This document shows positions 44,423-58,212 of a stretch of DNA of 64,000 bases, piece after piece (positions within the stretch are counted from its first letter, which is position 1; each line of letters starts with the position of its first letter). The position numbers were made by a program, and so were the translations under genes. Location: contig OZ024851.1 in assembly GCA_964017145.1 (NCBI GenBank), positions 1,426,001-1,490,000 on the forward strand, written 5' to 3'. The notes below the pieces were generated by a model, which saw only the letters and a program-made list of their open reading frames with translations, was not told where the DNA came from and ran no database searches. The DNA is from Agrocybe praecox (Eukaryota; Basidiomycota; Agaricomycetes; Agaricales; Agrocybaceae).

Positions 44423-47400
44423 ATGTCTCAAATGTATGGAAAAGAGAAAGACACCGAAGATGGGGCAGGTCCGTTTTCTACCGTCAGAGCATTGAAAAGT
44501 TGAACACATAACTAACATCGCCAACCAGAACAAGTCGATCCTGGTTTTATCCCCTTCTTCACCAGCTTGCCAGCTAAATCACCAGATTCCGGCACACTTC
44601 GGCTGTTTCATCGTACGGCTGGTGGCGACTCATTCTATGCTGCATACGGAGCCGATGCTCTCTTTGTTGCCCAACATTGGTACCATACCAACTCCATCAT
44701 CAAATTTCTAGGAGGTCGATCGACCACGTTGCCAAGTGTCTCTCTTAAAACATCTATCGCGCTTACGATCCTTAGGGAAGCTTTGACGACGAGACAGCTG
44801 AGAGTAGAAATTTGGGTGCCTGAAGTAGGTCAAGGGAAGAAAAGCATCAAGTTTCGACTGGACAGAGAGGTAAGCCCCGTTTTGAGATTATCATAGCAAG
44901 TGGGAATAAAGCCACTATTCACTGAATGTTACTTGCAGGCTTCTCCAGGAAACTTACAGGCTGTCGAAGATCTCCTCTTCAATGATGTTGATCTCACCTC
45001 GTCACCCATAGTAATGGCAATCAAATTGGCAACGGCACCAGTCACAGAAGCTTCTCCCACAAGATTGAAATCAGTCGGAGTTGCCTTTGCTGACACAACT
45101 AGTCGCCTAATAGGTGTTGCGGATTTCACAGACAATGACCTCTTTTCAAACCTAGAGGTAAATTCTATCTTAACCTATATTTTCCCTTGGTTGCTAATAC
45201 GCGTTGTTCATCCCTGAGTAGTCCCTTGTAATCCAAATCTCTGCGAAGGAGGCCATAATACCCGCTGGGACTGCATCTGGCACCACGGATCGCGACCTGG
45301 ATCTGAATAAATTGAAAGCATTGCTCGATCGGTGCGGGGTTGTTGTAACCGAACGAAAGCCAAGTATATCGATCATCTCTGTGTATTCTTATATCCCATT
45401 AATCGCGTCAATAGGCGAATTTACGGTAAAGAACTTGCCATATGATCTCCCCCGACTTTTGAAGAGTGTCGGGGATTCGACATCCTCAGTAGATGCCAGT
45501 GCCACGATTCGTGAGTCATTTGAGTATGTATATTACGATGCCGGTGTTGATCTTCACGTGTAGCTCAGCTCTTGCTTCCTGTCGCCCCTTCTGCATTGTC
45601 TGCACTCATAAACTATCTATCACTACTGAATGAACCTTCCAATCACAACATGTTTACAATCAAAACTCACGATCTTTCCCAGTTCATGAGGCTGGATGCA
45701 AGTGCGCTAAGGGCATTGAACTTGGTGGAAGGACCGAACAAAACGGTCTGTATTCTTGTCCAACTTCCTCTATTCCTCAGTGTTTTGACGATACATGTTC
45801 CGACAGTCTTCCAATCAAAATGCTACATTATTCGGCGTTCTTAATAAATGTAAGACCGCACAAGGTGCACGATTGCTAGGAACATGGCTCAAACAACCTC
45901 TGATTAACTTACATGAAATCTGTGAGTTACAACATAGATAATATGTTAGCGATAGCTGTTTATGGACTTATAGACAAGCGCCAGAATCTTGTGGAGCTTT
46001 TTGCGGAGGACACAAATTCTCGAAGGGCACTACAGGTTAGCGTGCCTTCCTAGTCAATTCCTAGTCAGTCCAAAGTGAGTTGACGAAACTGTACACAGGA
46101 AGAATATATGAAAGCAATGCCGGATCTTCTGCGGATCTGTAAAAAGTTTATGAAGGGTGTGGCGACTCTTGAAGATGTTGTTCGCATATATCAAGTGGTC
46201 CTTAAGGTAACCAAGTTGGAATACTGACTTCGTAGTCATCCAGAGCTCTGATATTTTAATCCAGCTCCCAGGAATAATAGAATGTCTGACCAATGTTGAC
46301 TTGTCCAGAGAAGAAGCTCTTCAACTTCTGCAAGAAATGTATTTGAAAGATATTCAGGCAAGTGCACTAAAATAATGTCGCGGCTACCTTCTGACTCGAT
46401 TTCCAGGAATGTGGATCTAGCCTCGAAAAATACGGCGAAATGGTGGAGCAAACTCTGGACCTCAAAGAGCTGGACAATCACAACTATGTTATAAAGCCAG
46501 ACTACGACCCCCATCTCCAGGAACTTGCTCAAGAACTGGGAAAGGTACTGTACTATAACGTTGTAATGTCTTATCGGAACCCGCGACTCATTGAGTAGGT
46601 GCGCGATGGTCTCGACGAAGAGCACAACCAAACCGGCGAAGACCTTGGTTTAGAATTGGACAAGAAACTGCACCTCGAAAATAATCAGGTTTATGGCTAT
46701 TGTTTCCGGCTAACGAAAAATGTGGGCGGTATTTTCTCTCGGCGTGGGGGATATCATTGATCCCAGTGGATCGATACAGGACGCAAAATCTCTTTCAAAA
46801 AAATACATAGAACTGGGGACTAACAAAACCGGTGTTTATTTCACTACCAAGGCCCTCAAGAAGTATGCGGAAGACTTCAAAGAGCTCTCGGCAGCATACG
46901 CTAGAACCCAGAGCGGGTTGGTCAAAGAGGTCATCCAGATCGCAGGTGAGAAATCCCGAGCTACGTGTGCACATGTTGTCCGACTCATTCATAATGATAT
47001 CAAGCCACGTACGTTCCCGTATTGGAGACACTGAATAACGTGTTGGCCCATCTCGATGTCATACTTAGGCAAGGAGTCATACATCGCTGCGCATCATAAC
47101 GTCTAATTGCTGTGGCATGTGATTACCAGTTTTGCACACCTGGCGGTCAATTGCCAGTACACTAAACCCGAAGTATCAAAGCAAGGTATACACTCCTTCC
47201 TTTGTTTCTATTGTTATAATCATAATGTTGTGATTGCAGGTTCCGGGAGCATCCTTTTGAAAGATGCGAGACACCCATGTTTGGAAATGCAAGATGGCAT
47301 TGAATTTATACCAAACGATGTTGAAATGATCAAGGGTGAGTGTCTCTTGATTTACAATATTACATTGAGTTATGTCTGACCCACTGAAAAGATAAAAGCG

Positions 47401-48673
47401 AGTTCCAGATTATTAGTACGTACTCCACACATTATCTCGAACCTAAAACCATATCCTTCAACATTATCTAGCCGGACCAAACATGGGCGGGAAGTCAACG
47501 TATATTCGTCAAGTATGTGTACATCAACTTATAACTTATGGATGCGAATAAAATCTAAGCAAATTTTTAGGTGGGCGTAATTATTTTAATGGCACAAATC
47601 GGTTGTTTTGTACCTTGTACAAGTGCTCAGCTGCCAGTTTTCGATTCGATTCTATGCAGAGTAGGCGCCGGAGATAGTCAACTCAAAGGAGTTTCAACCT
47701 TCATGGCTGAAATGCTTGAGACAGCAACGATTCTTCGCGTGAGTCACTATCCGGTCTCGTTGTGGCATCGGACAAGGCATTAATCTGTATGGTAGTCCGC
47801 TACCAAAGATTCTTTAGTCATAATCGATGAATTGGGAAGAGGTAATGTTGAAAGGATACTTGAGATAACCCTTACTAGCAGCTCACTTACCTTCACAGGA
47901 ACATCAACATACGATGGGTTCGGTCTGGCGTGGGCGATATCCGAGTGATTATATATTTCTTGGTACCCAACAATGTACTTATCATTTTCTTAGGCATATC
48001 GCATCGCACATCCACGCATTCTGTCTGTTTGCAACGCATTTTCATGAGCTGACCAACCTAGACCAACAAATACCACATGTGAAGAACCTCCACGTCGCCG
48101 CACATGTAACCGAATCTACTACACATTCATCTCGCGACGAAGATATTGCTCTTCTGTACAAAGTTCAACCTGGTAGGTCCACAGCACTTCCATTTTTGAC
48201 GACGACCATCTCATCGAATTTCATCAGGAATTTCCGACCAAAGTTTCGGCATACATGTTGCCAAAATGGCTAATTTCCCTGAAGAGGTGATCAAGGTGGG
48301 TAATTATATTAATAGTACAGTGGTAAAGGCTCAGGTTTGTGTGTAGCTTGCAAAGAAGAACGCGCAAGAGCTGGAAGACTTCAACGAAGGTTGGTTCGTA
48401 TTCCCTGGTTGCTCTCACTGACTAAACATTTTCATTCGAGTAGATAAAACGAAGACAAAATTTGCACCGGAAGTCGTAAACACTGGTGTCAACGTTATGG
48501 AATCTCTTTTCCGCGAATGGGCATCTTCCACAGGCAAGGAAGAGGAAGATGTGGACATGGACAGCGAATCCACTGTCGAATCCGACCTTGCCAATCTCAA
48601 AAGGCACATCGATAACTTCCGCCCACAAATTGCCAGCAACCCATGGCTGCAATCTGTTATCGCGGAATTGTGA
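44423..48673 (+). CDS. MSH2: DNA mismatch repair protein MSH2
   Basis: Twenty-five exons reconstructed, all in phase, total 963 residues, close to yeast Msh2 (964). It starts [13 protein letters not shown]; the MutS domain I region follows ([28 protein letters not shown]). Core family blocks are present: [64 protein letters not shown], and [10 protein letters not shown]. The ATPase has Walker [11 protein letters not shown] near residue 691 and Walker [16 protein letters not shown] near 768, then [13 protein letters not shown]2 pairs with MSH6 or MSH3 to bind mismatches and start repair in the nucleus. Oddities: exon 17 is a 24-nt microexon (47392-47415), and introns after 46357 and 47068 use GC donors. 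It ends 96 bp before the convergent TRM4 end. Confidence 0.97.
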
Positions 48674-48769
48674 GTCGCATACCTATTATAATCATGCTGC
48701 CGCTAGTATTCCTTGCTGTGCTCCTTTGCTATCGATGATCTGTATAATTCTATAGAATAACCCATTAAA

Positions 48770-51763
<2,994 letters not shown>

Positions 51764-51964
51764 AGTGAATGCAGAAAAAGTTATCAGAAAGCAATGCCAG
51801 GACACATTTGGCTCTTGTGATCGCTGCATTTCCCGATATGGAGGTGGTATAAATTTAGCGACATCAATCTCGACGAACAACACATCTTGAACAAATATAA
51901 TGACAAGATACATTCAAGCAAAGGTTCACTATCTACATACTCTCGTTGGTACGGAGACACAAAA

Positions 51965-54179
51965 TTATGAAGTCTTAATTTTCATATGAACCGATTTCGC
52001 CCGCGTTAGTTGATCATAACCTGTGAAAAGGCTTCAGCTCACAGGAGCGGGGCAAGATAAGATAAGATAAAGACGGACCAAACTTGCTCAGACTGACGCC
52101 TCGCCCACTATCCTTGACACCACACCATGCTAGAGCAGGATCCAGATAGTCACATCTATGATTACAAGACAACGTAAATCTAAGGTCAGGGTATCATCGA
52201 TCATACTCAAGGTTTACCTATTCAAAAAGACAGTCCCGGTGGCCAAGTTGTCTACGAAATTCAAGAAGGCAGCTTCTGAATCCTTGCTGTTCTCGGCATC
52301 GGTCCATATAGAGGCGGTTAATCCGTATGGAGAGTCGTTCATTAAAACTAGCGCCTCTTCATCACTTGAGACCTTGATAGGTTAAGTTAAGTGGTTATTA
52401 TTGTATAATTATCGGATTATCTATCAAAGTAGATGCTTGCGCACCTTCTGAATGCCGATAACAGGACCAAATGTTTCTTCCTATGAAAAGATATGAGGGA
52501 TCCGAGAGCACAAAGTAAAACCTTTTCGCTTTCTTACTTTCATTACTTCCATTGCTATGTCCACGAGTGTGATATAAGTATATACTCCAGAAAAAAATCG
52601 CGGAACACGTACAGTGATTGACGTCGACCAAAACTTGAGGAGCAACATAAGTTAACCCACTATCATAACGACAGAAAATCAATCGTAGACTATTTTTTAT
52701 CTGGAAATACATACGCCTTAGCTTGTGGGAAATGACTTTCAGAAATCAACGATTTGGCGCCAGCAGCAACTGTTGACTAGTTTTAGCTCCCACCCGTAAA
52801 AGAAATTGAGAGAAATGCGCACCGGCTGCGTCAACTTGTTTGCGAATGCGTTCAGCGCTTGCCAGACTGACTACTGGCCCGAGATTAGTTTCCGGTAACG
52901 TTGGATCACCTAGCCTGTAGGTCTGCAAAATCATTGAATATCTCACTGGATTGAAAAATAAGATAAAGGGCGATGACCTTGGTGATGGAAACAAATTTCT
53001 CTATGAATGATTCATAAACGGATTCGTGAACGTAGATTCTCTGGAATATCATGAGGAACAATAACCAAGATATACGATATAGTACTGACCTCAATTGCAC
53101 AACAGCTTTGCCCCGAGTTAAAGAAAGCCCCTGCAAGATGCGTCAGGTAATCAATCTTGACCGATTAAACCAAAACCAACCATCCACAAGCTCTGCCACA
53201 GTATAATCTAAATCGGAATCTGCTCGCACATAGGCAGGATCCTTTCCACCAAGCTAAATACAACAATACTTAGAGAAATGTTATGCCTGGTGGAAGGCAC
53301 ACTTACTTCCAACGCCACTCCCGTAAAGCCTGTCGCGTTTGCTGCTGTCTTTGCAACGGACCGACCACCTTGGACGCTTCCGGTGAAGGATATGAAGTTC
53401 ACCGAGGGGTTTTCAATAACGTGGCTCGTCAATTCTGGGGACATGTGTATAACTTGGATGATATGCTCTGGGACCCCTGCGCGCGTGAGAGCAAGCGCGA
53501 AACGTTCTGCAGTCACCGGTGTTTGAGGTGAGGGCTTGAGGAGAACAGCATTGCCAGCAATAATAGCAGGAAGAACCGAGTTAATCGACACAAGATAAGG
53601 GTAGCTAAAAAGTGCAACTTATTCAATATCTCTCCCAAATTGTGTTGCGAATGGACGACTAACTTCCATGGGGCAATGACTAGAACTACTCCCAGAGGAG
53701 TGCGCTTAATATATCTGCGGAACCCAGGTTTGTCTGTATCTTCAAGAGTGACATCGGCAAGACTCGAGGCAGCAATATCGAGCAAATAGTTTGCCCTGTC
53801 GAGGAAACCGCGAACTTCTCCAGCGCTTTGCGATACAGGTCTGTGATATCCGGTTAAGTATGCTTACTATTTATGCTGGTTTACGCAAATGCTACCCACC
53901 TCCCCATTTGAAGGGACAGTTCCAAGGGTATCTCGTCAGACATCTTCTTGAACTCATCCTGCTTGCGATTAGAATCGACCATTGAATCGATAACGTTATC
54001 AGGTTTACCATGAACTTCCTGCCAATACTGATTCTTTCTTCCAGAGGAACGCGACTCCAGCTTTTCTGCGCAATCACAGCATTTTGGATATACTTATCTA
54101 TCTCAGCTTCGGTTGGGTATACTCTCGTAACATAGGGCTCTTGGCTGTGAGGAATGATAGTTGTTTGTGTTTGGGACAT
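51965..54179 (-). CDS. NAD(P)-dependent aldehyde dehydrogenase
   Basis: Fifteen exons on the minus strand, all in phase, 474 residues from the ATG at 54179, the usual ALDH length. It begins MSQTQTTIIPHSQEPYVTRV. Family motifs: VLVIAPWNYPYLVSINSV, AGNAVLLKPSPQTPVTAE (cofactor lysine), FTGSVQGGRSV, VALELGGKDPAYV (general-base Glu235), FFNSGQSCCAIERIYVH (nucleophile Cys269), EETFGPVIGI and NDSPYGLTASIW. It oxidises an aldehyde to the acid; substrate cannot be told from sequence. One exon is only 17 nt (52554-52538). An in-frame ATG 24 codons upstream (54251) would add MLNGSNAICGSLKIRSSRPS and more, basic and free of acidic residues, possibly a mitochondrial presequence. It is divergent from PUP1 with 148 bp between starts. 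Confidence 0.93.
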
Positions 54180-54327
54180 GGTTGTTGCAAAAGAGGGGCG
54201 ACTTGATCTTATCTTCAGACTTCCACAAATGGCATTAGAGCCATTTAGCATCACGTGGGGACGCGTACCCTTCAGCAGCCATCGAGGCTTACGCGGTCAG
54301 AACCTTCCCATCTTACCTTTCACCACA
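54180..54327. promoter_or_regulatory. Compact divergent promoter of aldehyde dehydrogenase and PUP1
   Basis: Only 148 bp separate the two ATGs. Side by side lie CACGTG (54252-54257, E-box palindrome) and ACGCGT (54261-54266). Both are palindromic, so they could serve either gene. Use of an upstream ALDH start at 54251 would place the boxes in its immediate 5' UTR. Confidence 0.5.
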
Positions 54328-55358
54328 ATGGCCATGCCCAACGTATACCAATCTCCCGGCTTTGAGTTTGCCAATGAGCTGAGGTGTGTCTATCCCCAAA
54401 CTCTCGGATTCGCACATATCTCATTTGATCTTTAGGAACAACTTTATGGCCGAGAAGGGCCTCCCATTACCCAAAGCAACGAGCACGGGAACAACTATCG
54501 TCGGTTGTCTCTTCAAAGATGGAATTGTACTGGGTGCAGATACCCGTGCAACTGAAGGTCCCATCGTGGCGGACAAGAACTGCGAAAAGGTGTGTCAAGA
54601 CATTACACTTTCATTATTCTCCGCTTTCTAACCTTTCTACAGATTCACTACATCACAGAATCGATTAGATGCTGTGGTGCTGGTACCGCCGCAGACACCG
54701 AATTTACAACTGCTCTCATCTCATCAAACATGGAGCTTCACGCTCTGGAAACAGGCAGGAAGCCTCGAGTAGTGACCGCCATGACGATGTTGAAGCAGAT
54801 GCTTTTCAGGTTAGAGCTTCTCCATCCCCAATCCTGCATTTCACTTACACCAAACTCTACATAGATATCAAGGCCATATCGGTGCTGCCCTAGTACTCGG
54901 TGGTGTCGACGCTACCGGCCCACATCTATTCACAATTCATCCACACGGTTCAACGGACAAGCTGCCATACGTTACCATGGGTTCTGGAAGCTTGGCTGCT
55001 ATGGCTGTATTCGAAACTGGCTGGAGACCGAATATGGAGGTACTTCCTCACACTTAGCTTGTATGTATTCATCTAATTCGTCCTGTAGCGCGATGATGCC
55101 TTGAAGCTTGTCAAAGCCGCCATTGCCGCTGGTATTTTCAACGATCTTGGGTCCGGTTCCAACATTGACGCGTGCATCATCACCGCAAACCACACTGAAA
55201 TGCTTAGGAATGTCGAAATGCCCAACCAACGCGTCCAGAAAGAGAGAGACTATAAGTTCAGGAGGGGAACGACAGCGTGGAAGAAAGAAGATATCAGAAA
55301 ATTCGTTGTGGATGAACAAATTACATTGATCGGCGGCGATGAAATGGATACATCATAA
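54328..55358 (+). CDS. PUP1: 20S proteasome beta-2 subunit (trypsin-like), PUP1
   Basis: Five exons (54328-54383, 54436-54589, 54643-54809, 54865-55039, 55089-55358), in phase, 273 residues. The propeptide is 37 residues long and ends STG before [11 protein letters not shown], so Thr38 would become the N-terminal nucleophile after self-cleavage. The catalytic Asp and Lys are in [28 protein letters not shown] [12 protein letters not shown] and [14 protein letters not shown] are characteristic of beta-2. The C-terminal extension ([19 protein letters not shown]) is the arm that wraps beta-3 in the family. It provides the trypsin-like activity of the proteasome in nucleus and cytoplasm. All key residues are present. 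Confidence 0.97.
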
Positions 55359-55560
55359 TGCTTTCTTTTTTTAAATCTTCCTTGCTTGTGTATTTCTTAC
55401 TACAATTGAATCCATCCTTGTAAATGAGACTTGTGACATACGCAACAAACGTGGCCCCGAATGTAGTAAGGCGCTGATTGTACAAGCGCCGAAACCTCGA
55501 AACGCCCCTTGACCTTGTACCAGCACCACCACTTCCGCCTGACTCATTTCCTATTGTGCT

Positions 55561-56519
55561 ATGGATTCCCCCTTCGACAGTCTCCCAGAGCAAACACAAC
55601 TCCTTATTGATGAAGCTTTCGACAGAGCGATCGACCCCAACAATGGTTCAGACCAGCCGAAACGTCCAAGTAGAAATTCGTCATTCATGGGCACCGCCAA
55701 CGTCGGAGGTGGTGGCTTCATTGTAGATGACGATGCTGAAATGGGCGGGGGTGGGTTTGTGATGGACGATGAAGAGAAACAAGACTCACCATCACAACAA
55801 ATACCTATGCGCCTAATTCCCTCTGCGCTCCAATTACTCGATTTACCGCCCAACGACGAAGAAATATTGTCTGTCTTCAAAAACGCCGCGTTTGGATGGA
55901 CTTCTTCCTCCATAAACGCGTTCGCCGGTGCGGATGCTCAAGAGAAGTACGTCACACGAGATGATTGGAGGTCTGTCTGCGCGGTTCTTCTGGATAGCGA
56001 CAATAACGCAGATGTCGCGTCAGAGGGCGCCTCAGCCCCACGCTCTGAGGACGAGGGTTACGAAATGGAAAGTGAAGACTATGCAGAAGAACAGGCCAGT
56101 CTCTCCGATGATTCCGATTCCGACGAGGAGTACAGAGAAACCAAAAAAACATCCGCCCGTCGCGGTAAACGTGCTCAACGCGATCTTCCTTCTAGCTCAA
56201 CATCAATATTTTTCAAGGCCACCAAGCGACAACGAGAGACATGTCTCAATACATTCGCACTCTTCTTTCCAGACGCGTCAAACTCTGAATTACCGAACCA
56301 AATAATCAAGGTTTCAGACCTTCAAAGACTGTTAAAACTGCTCGGAGAGAAAATTAAGGCGGAAGAGGTGTGTATTCCCCATCAATTTATTTCTCGATTT
56401 TAATAGGCCAATGTCCTCTGAAGATGGTAGAAATGCTCGAGATGTTCTCATCTAACCCAAACAAGACGATGAATTTTGACGACTTCACGCGCATGATGAT
56501 CACCGCTAAACTTGCCTAA
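55561..56519 (+). CDS. Acidic protein with C-terminal EF-hand/centrin-like domain
   Basis: Two exons, 55561-56367 and 56424-56519, joined in phase 0; 300 residues. The N-terminal half has glycine patches (GGGGFIVDDDAEMGGGGFVM) and acidic Ser/Asp/Glu runs (SLSDDSDSDEEY) with an Arg/Lys cluster (SARRGKRAQR) that may be a nuclear signal. The C-terminal ~85 residues look like a calmodulin-fold pair: a helix (CLNTFALFFPD), LQRLLKLLGEKIKAEE, then MVEMLEMFSSNPNKTMNFDD and FTRMMITAKLA. The loops lack most canonical Asp ligands, so calcium binding is doubtful. Centrin-like partners of nucleotide-excision repair proteins (Rad33 type) have this appearance, but that link is inference. The acceptor at 56423 was chosen because the nearer AG gives a stop after four codons. 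Confidence 0.8.
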
Positions 56520-56772
56520 CTATTATGGACTTCCACTTAACCAGAACGCTGAAGCAAAGTCTCGGATTCCTGGCTGTACTCATCTCTTCATTTTTTTACG
56601 AATGATTCAGAATTCAAATAATCAAAACTGATGTCTCTTGAGCGACGGCAGCGAGTCTTTCTCGGAAATAAGATCTACACAGGTCCGTGATGCCTGCCCT
56701 ATTGTGTTACAAGATGCCTTATTTCTCATGCATCACAAAGCCTGACTTGGACCCGTATAGCGTACACTATCA

Positions 56773-57810
56773 ATGGCCTCTGATTCCTCGACGATTGTTT
56801 ATCCCCACGTCAAGGACCTTATAAATCCTACAGGTGACTTGCAACATCGTATATACTGAATACCTATCCTCATGTGCGTATATCTTGGTAGAAAGTGAAG
56901 TCGAACAGACCGTGGCCGTTCTCGTCGATGCCTTTGACGGTAAACCCTGCCAGTCGGTTCAAAGTGATTGTCACTGATTAGTGCCACAATCTAAATGCAC
57001 AGATGATCCGTTTTCATTGATAGCATTGGGCGGTAACTTGGAACTCGCCTACAGCTTATTAAAGGCTAATGTGAAGGCGGCCTTGATTGGAGGTCAAGTG
57101 CATGTCATCACCATAGGCTCAACACTGCTCGATATTGTTGGTGTTGCTCTTTGGTACCCACCCGGCTCGAGTGTTTTTTCCACGTAAGGTTAACTGGGCT
57201 TGCATTCTTAGTTCCTGAAAACTGATTAACTATTAAGTGAAGAAGAAAGATCTTTAGGGTGGAATCAATTCATGGAAACTGTGCCCACATCACTCAAGAA
57301 CTGGTGGATGGAATACGTGAGCATTCATACTCTGATGCGTAACAAAACCCTTATCCTTGACATCACCAGTTTATTCCAAAAGTCTCTAAAATATATTCCG
57401 ACGCCTATGGCCCAGAATACTCTCGTAATTCATGGGAGCTGCAATTTCTTGGTGTAATGAAGAAACACCAACGGAAAGGTTATGGTAAAGCTGTATTCAA
57501 ATTAGCAGAGGAAAGAGTTTGTCCTGCTGTTACTCCTTTCATTTTTCTTGGGAGACATGCTGACAAGGCGTCTATCAGGCCATAGCGGCGGGCAAACCTC
57601 TCGTGCTGGAAACAACAACTGAGGTCGATGTAAGCCTTGCTTTTTTTCTGCAGCATGAAAGGACTAACTTTTTTTGCACCATCTCAGGTCGAGATTTACA
57701 CTAAGCTTGGCTTTCATATCGTAGGAAGCACAGACATCGTCAGTCCCATCGCAAATGCGAATCTGTGGGTCATGGTGAAAGAACATATTCTCGGGGAAAA
57801 GATAAGATAA
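56773..57810 (+). CDS. GNAT-family N-acetyltransferase
   Basis: Seven exons (56773-56833, 56892-56939, 57003-57183, 57238-57316, 57370-57516, 57579-57629, 57688-57810), all in phase, 229 residues. It starts MASDSSTIVYPHVKDLINPT. Middle strand residues IVGVALWYPPGSSVFST are followed by the acetyl-CoA binding block LGVMKKHQRKGYGKAVFKLA (the Q/R-x-x-G-x-G/A motif is QRKGYG). After it come KPLVLETTTEVD and VEIYTKLGFHIVGS, the standard end of the fold. The enzyme moves an acetyl group from acetyl-CoA to a small molecule or protein; the substrate is not evident. Similar stand-alone GNAT genes are numerous in Agaricomycetes. There is no signal peptide. Confidence 0.88.
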
Positions 57811-58212
57811 AATGGGGTTTACATAACGGAACTTGTTCCTATGTTTATCGTCATCATCGATGTGATTGATTATAAACAGAAGCACTTTTCGAATTCTGAT
57901 TATGGCATACTGCGGTCTTCTTGTCGTGAACAACTGCTGTCTTGTAGGATTGCCATCAAATCATGATGGAAGCGGTGCCGTCCAATAGCCTCGAGGTTGC
58001 ATGTCTTCGGGCAAGAAGGTTTCTCCCACAAGCCTTCTCATTTGACACCCCCATTCTTCCGCGTACCTCAGCTCCTGTAGGACGGTTTGGAAAACCAAGC
58101 GTCTGGCGCTCTTTGCATTCCTGACACAAGGTTCCTTCAAGACTTCTGGTAGTACTGCCACTGATCAAAGCAGTTGTCCCTTCTTTCATTCTCGTTGTGT
58201 ACCGGTATCGCA
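57811..58212. other. Intergenic region before the DUF3433-type gene
   Basis: About 400 bp. The minus-strand frame spanning 57956-58291 overlaps the next gene's first exon and lacks recognisable features, so I treat it as a shadow. Likely 3' UTR plus promoter. Confidence 0.5.

Noticed and set aside
46720..47034. MSH2 frame apparently broken around 46.7-47.1 kb
   Set aside because: The stops lie in introns 46722-46779, 46946-47004 and 47069-47129; splicing restores the conserved protein.
51968..54254. Aldehyde dehydrogenase as broken by stops between ORFs
   Set aside because: All breaks are explained by 14 short introns with good borders and correct phase.
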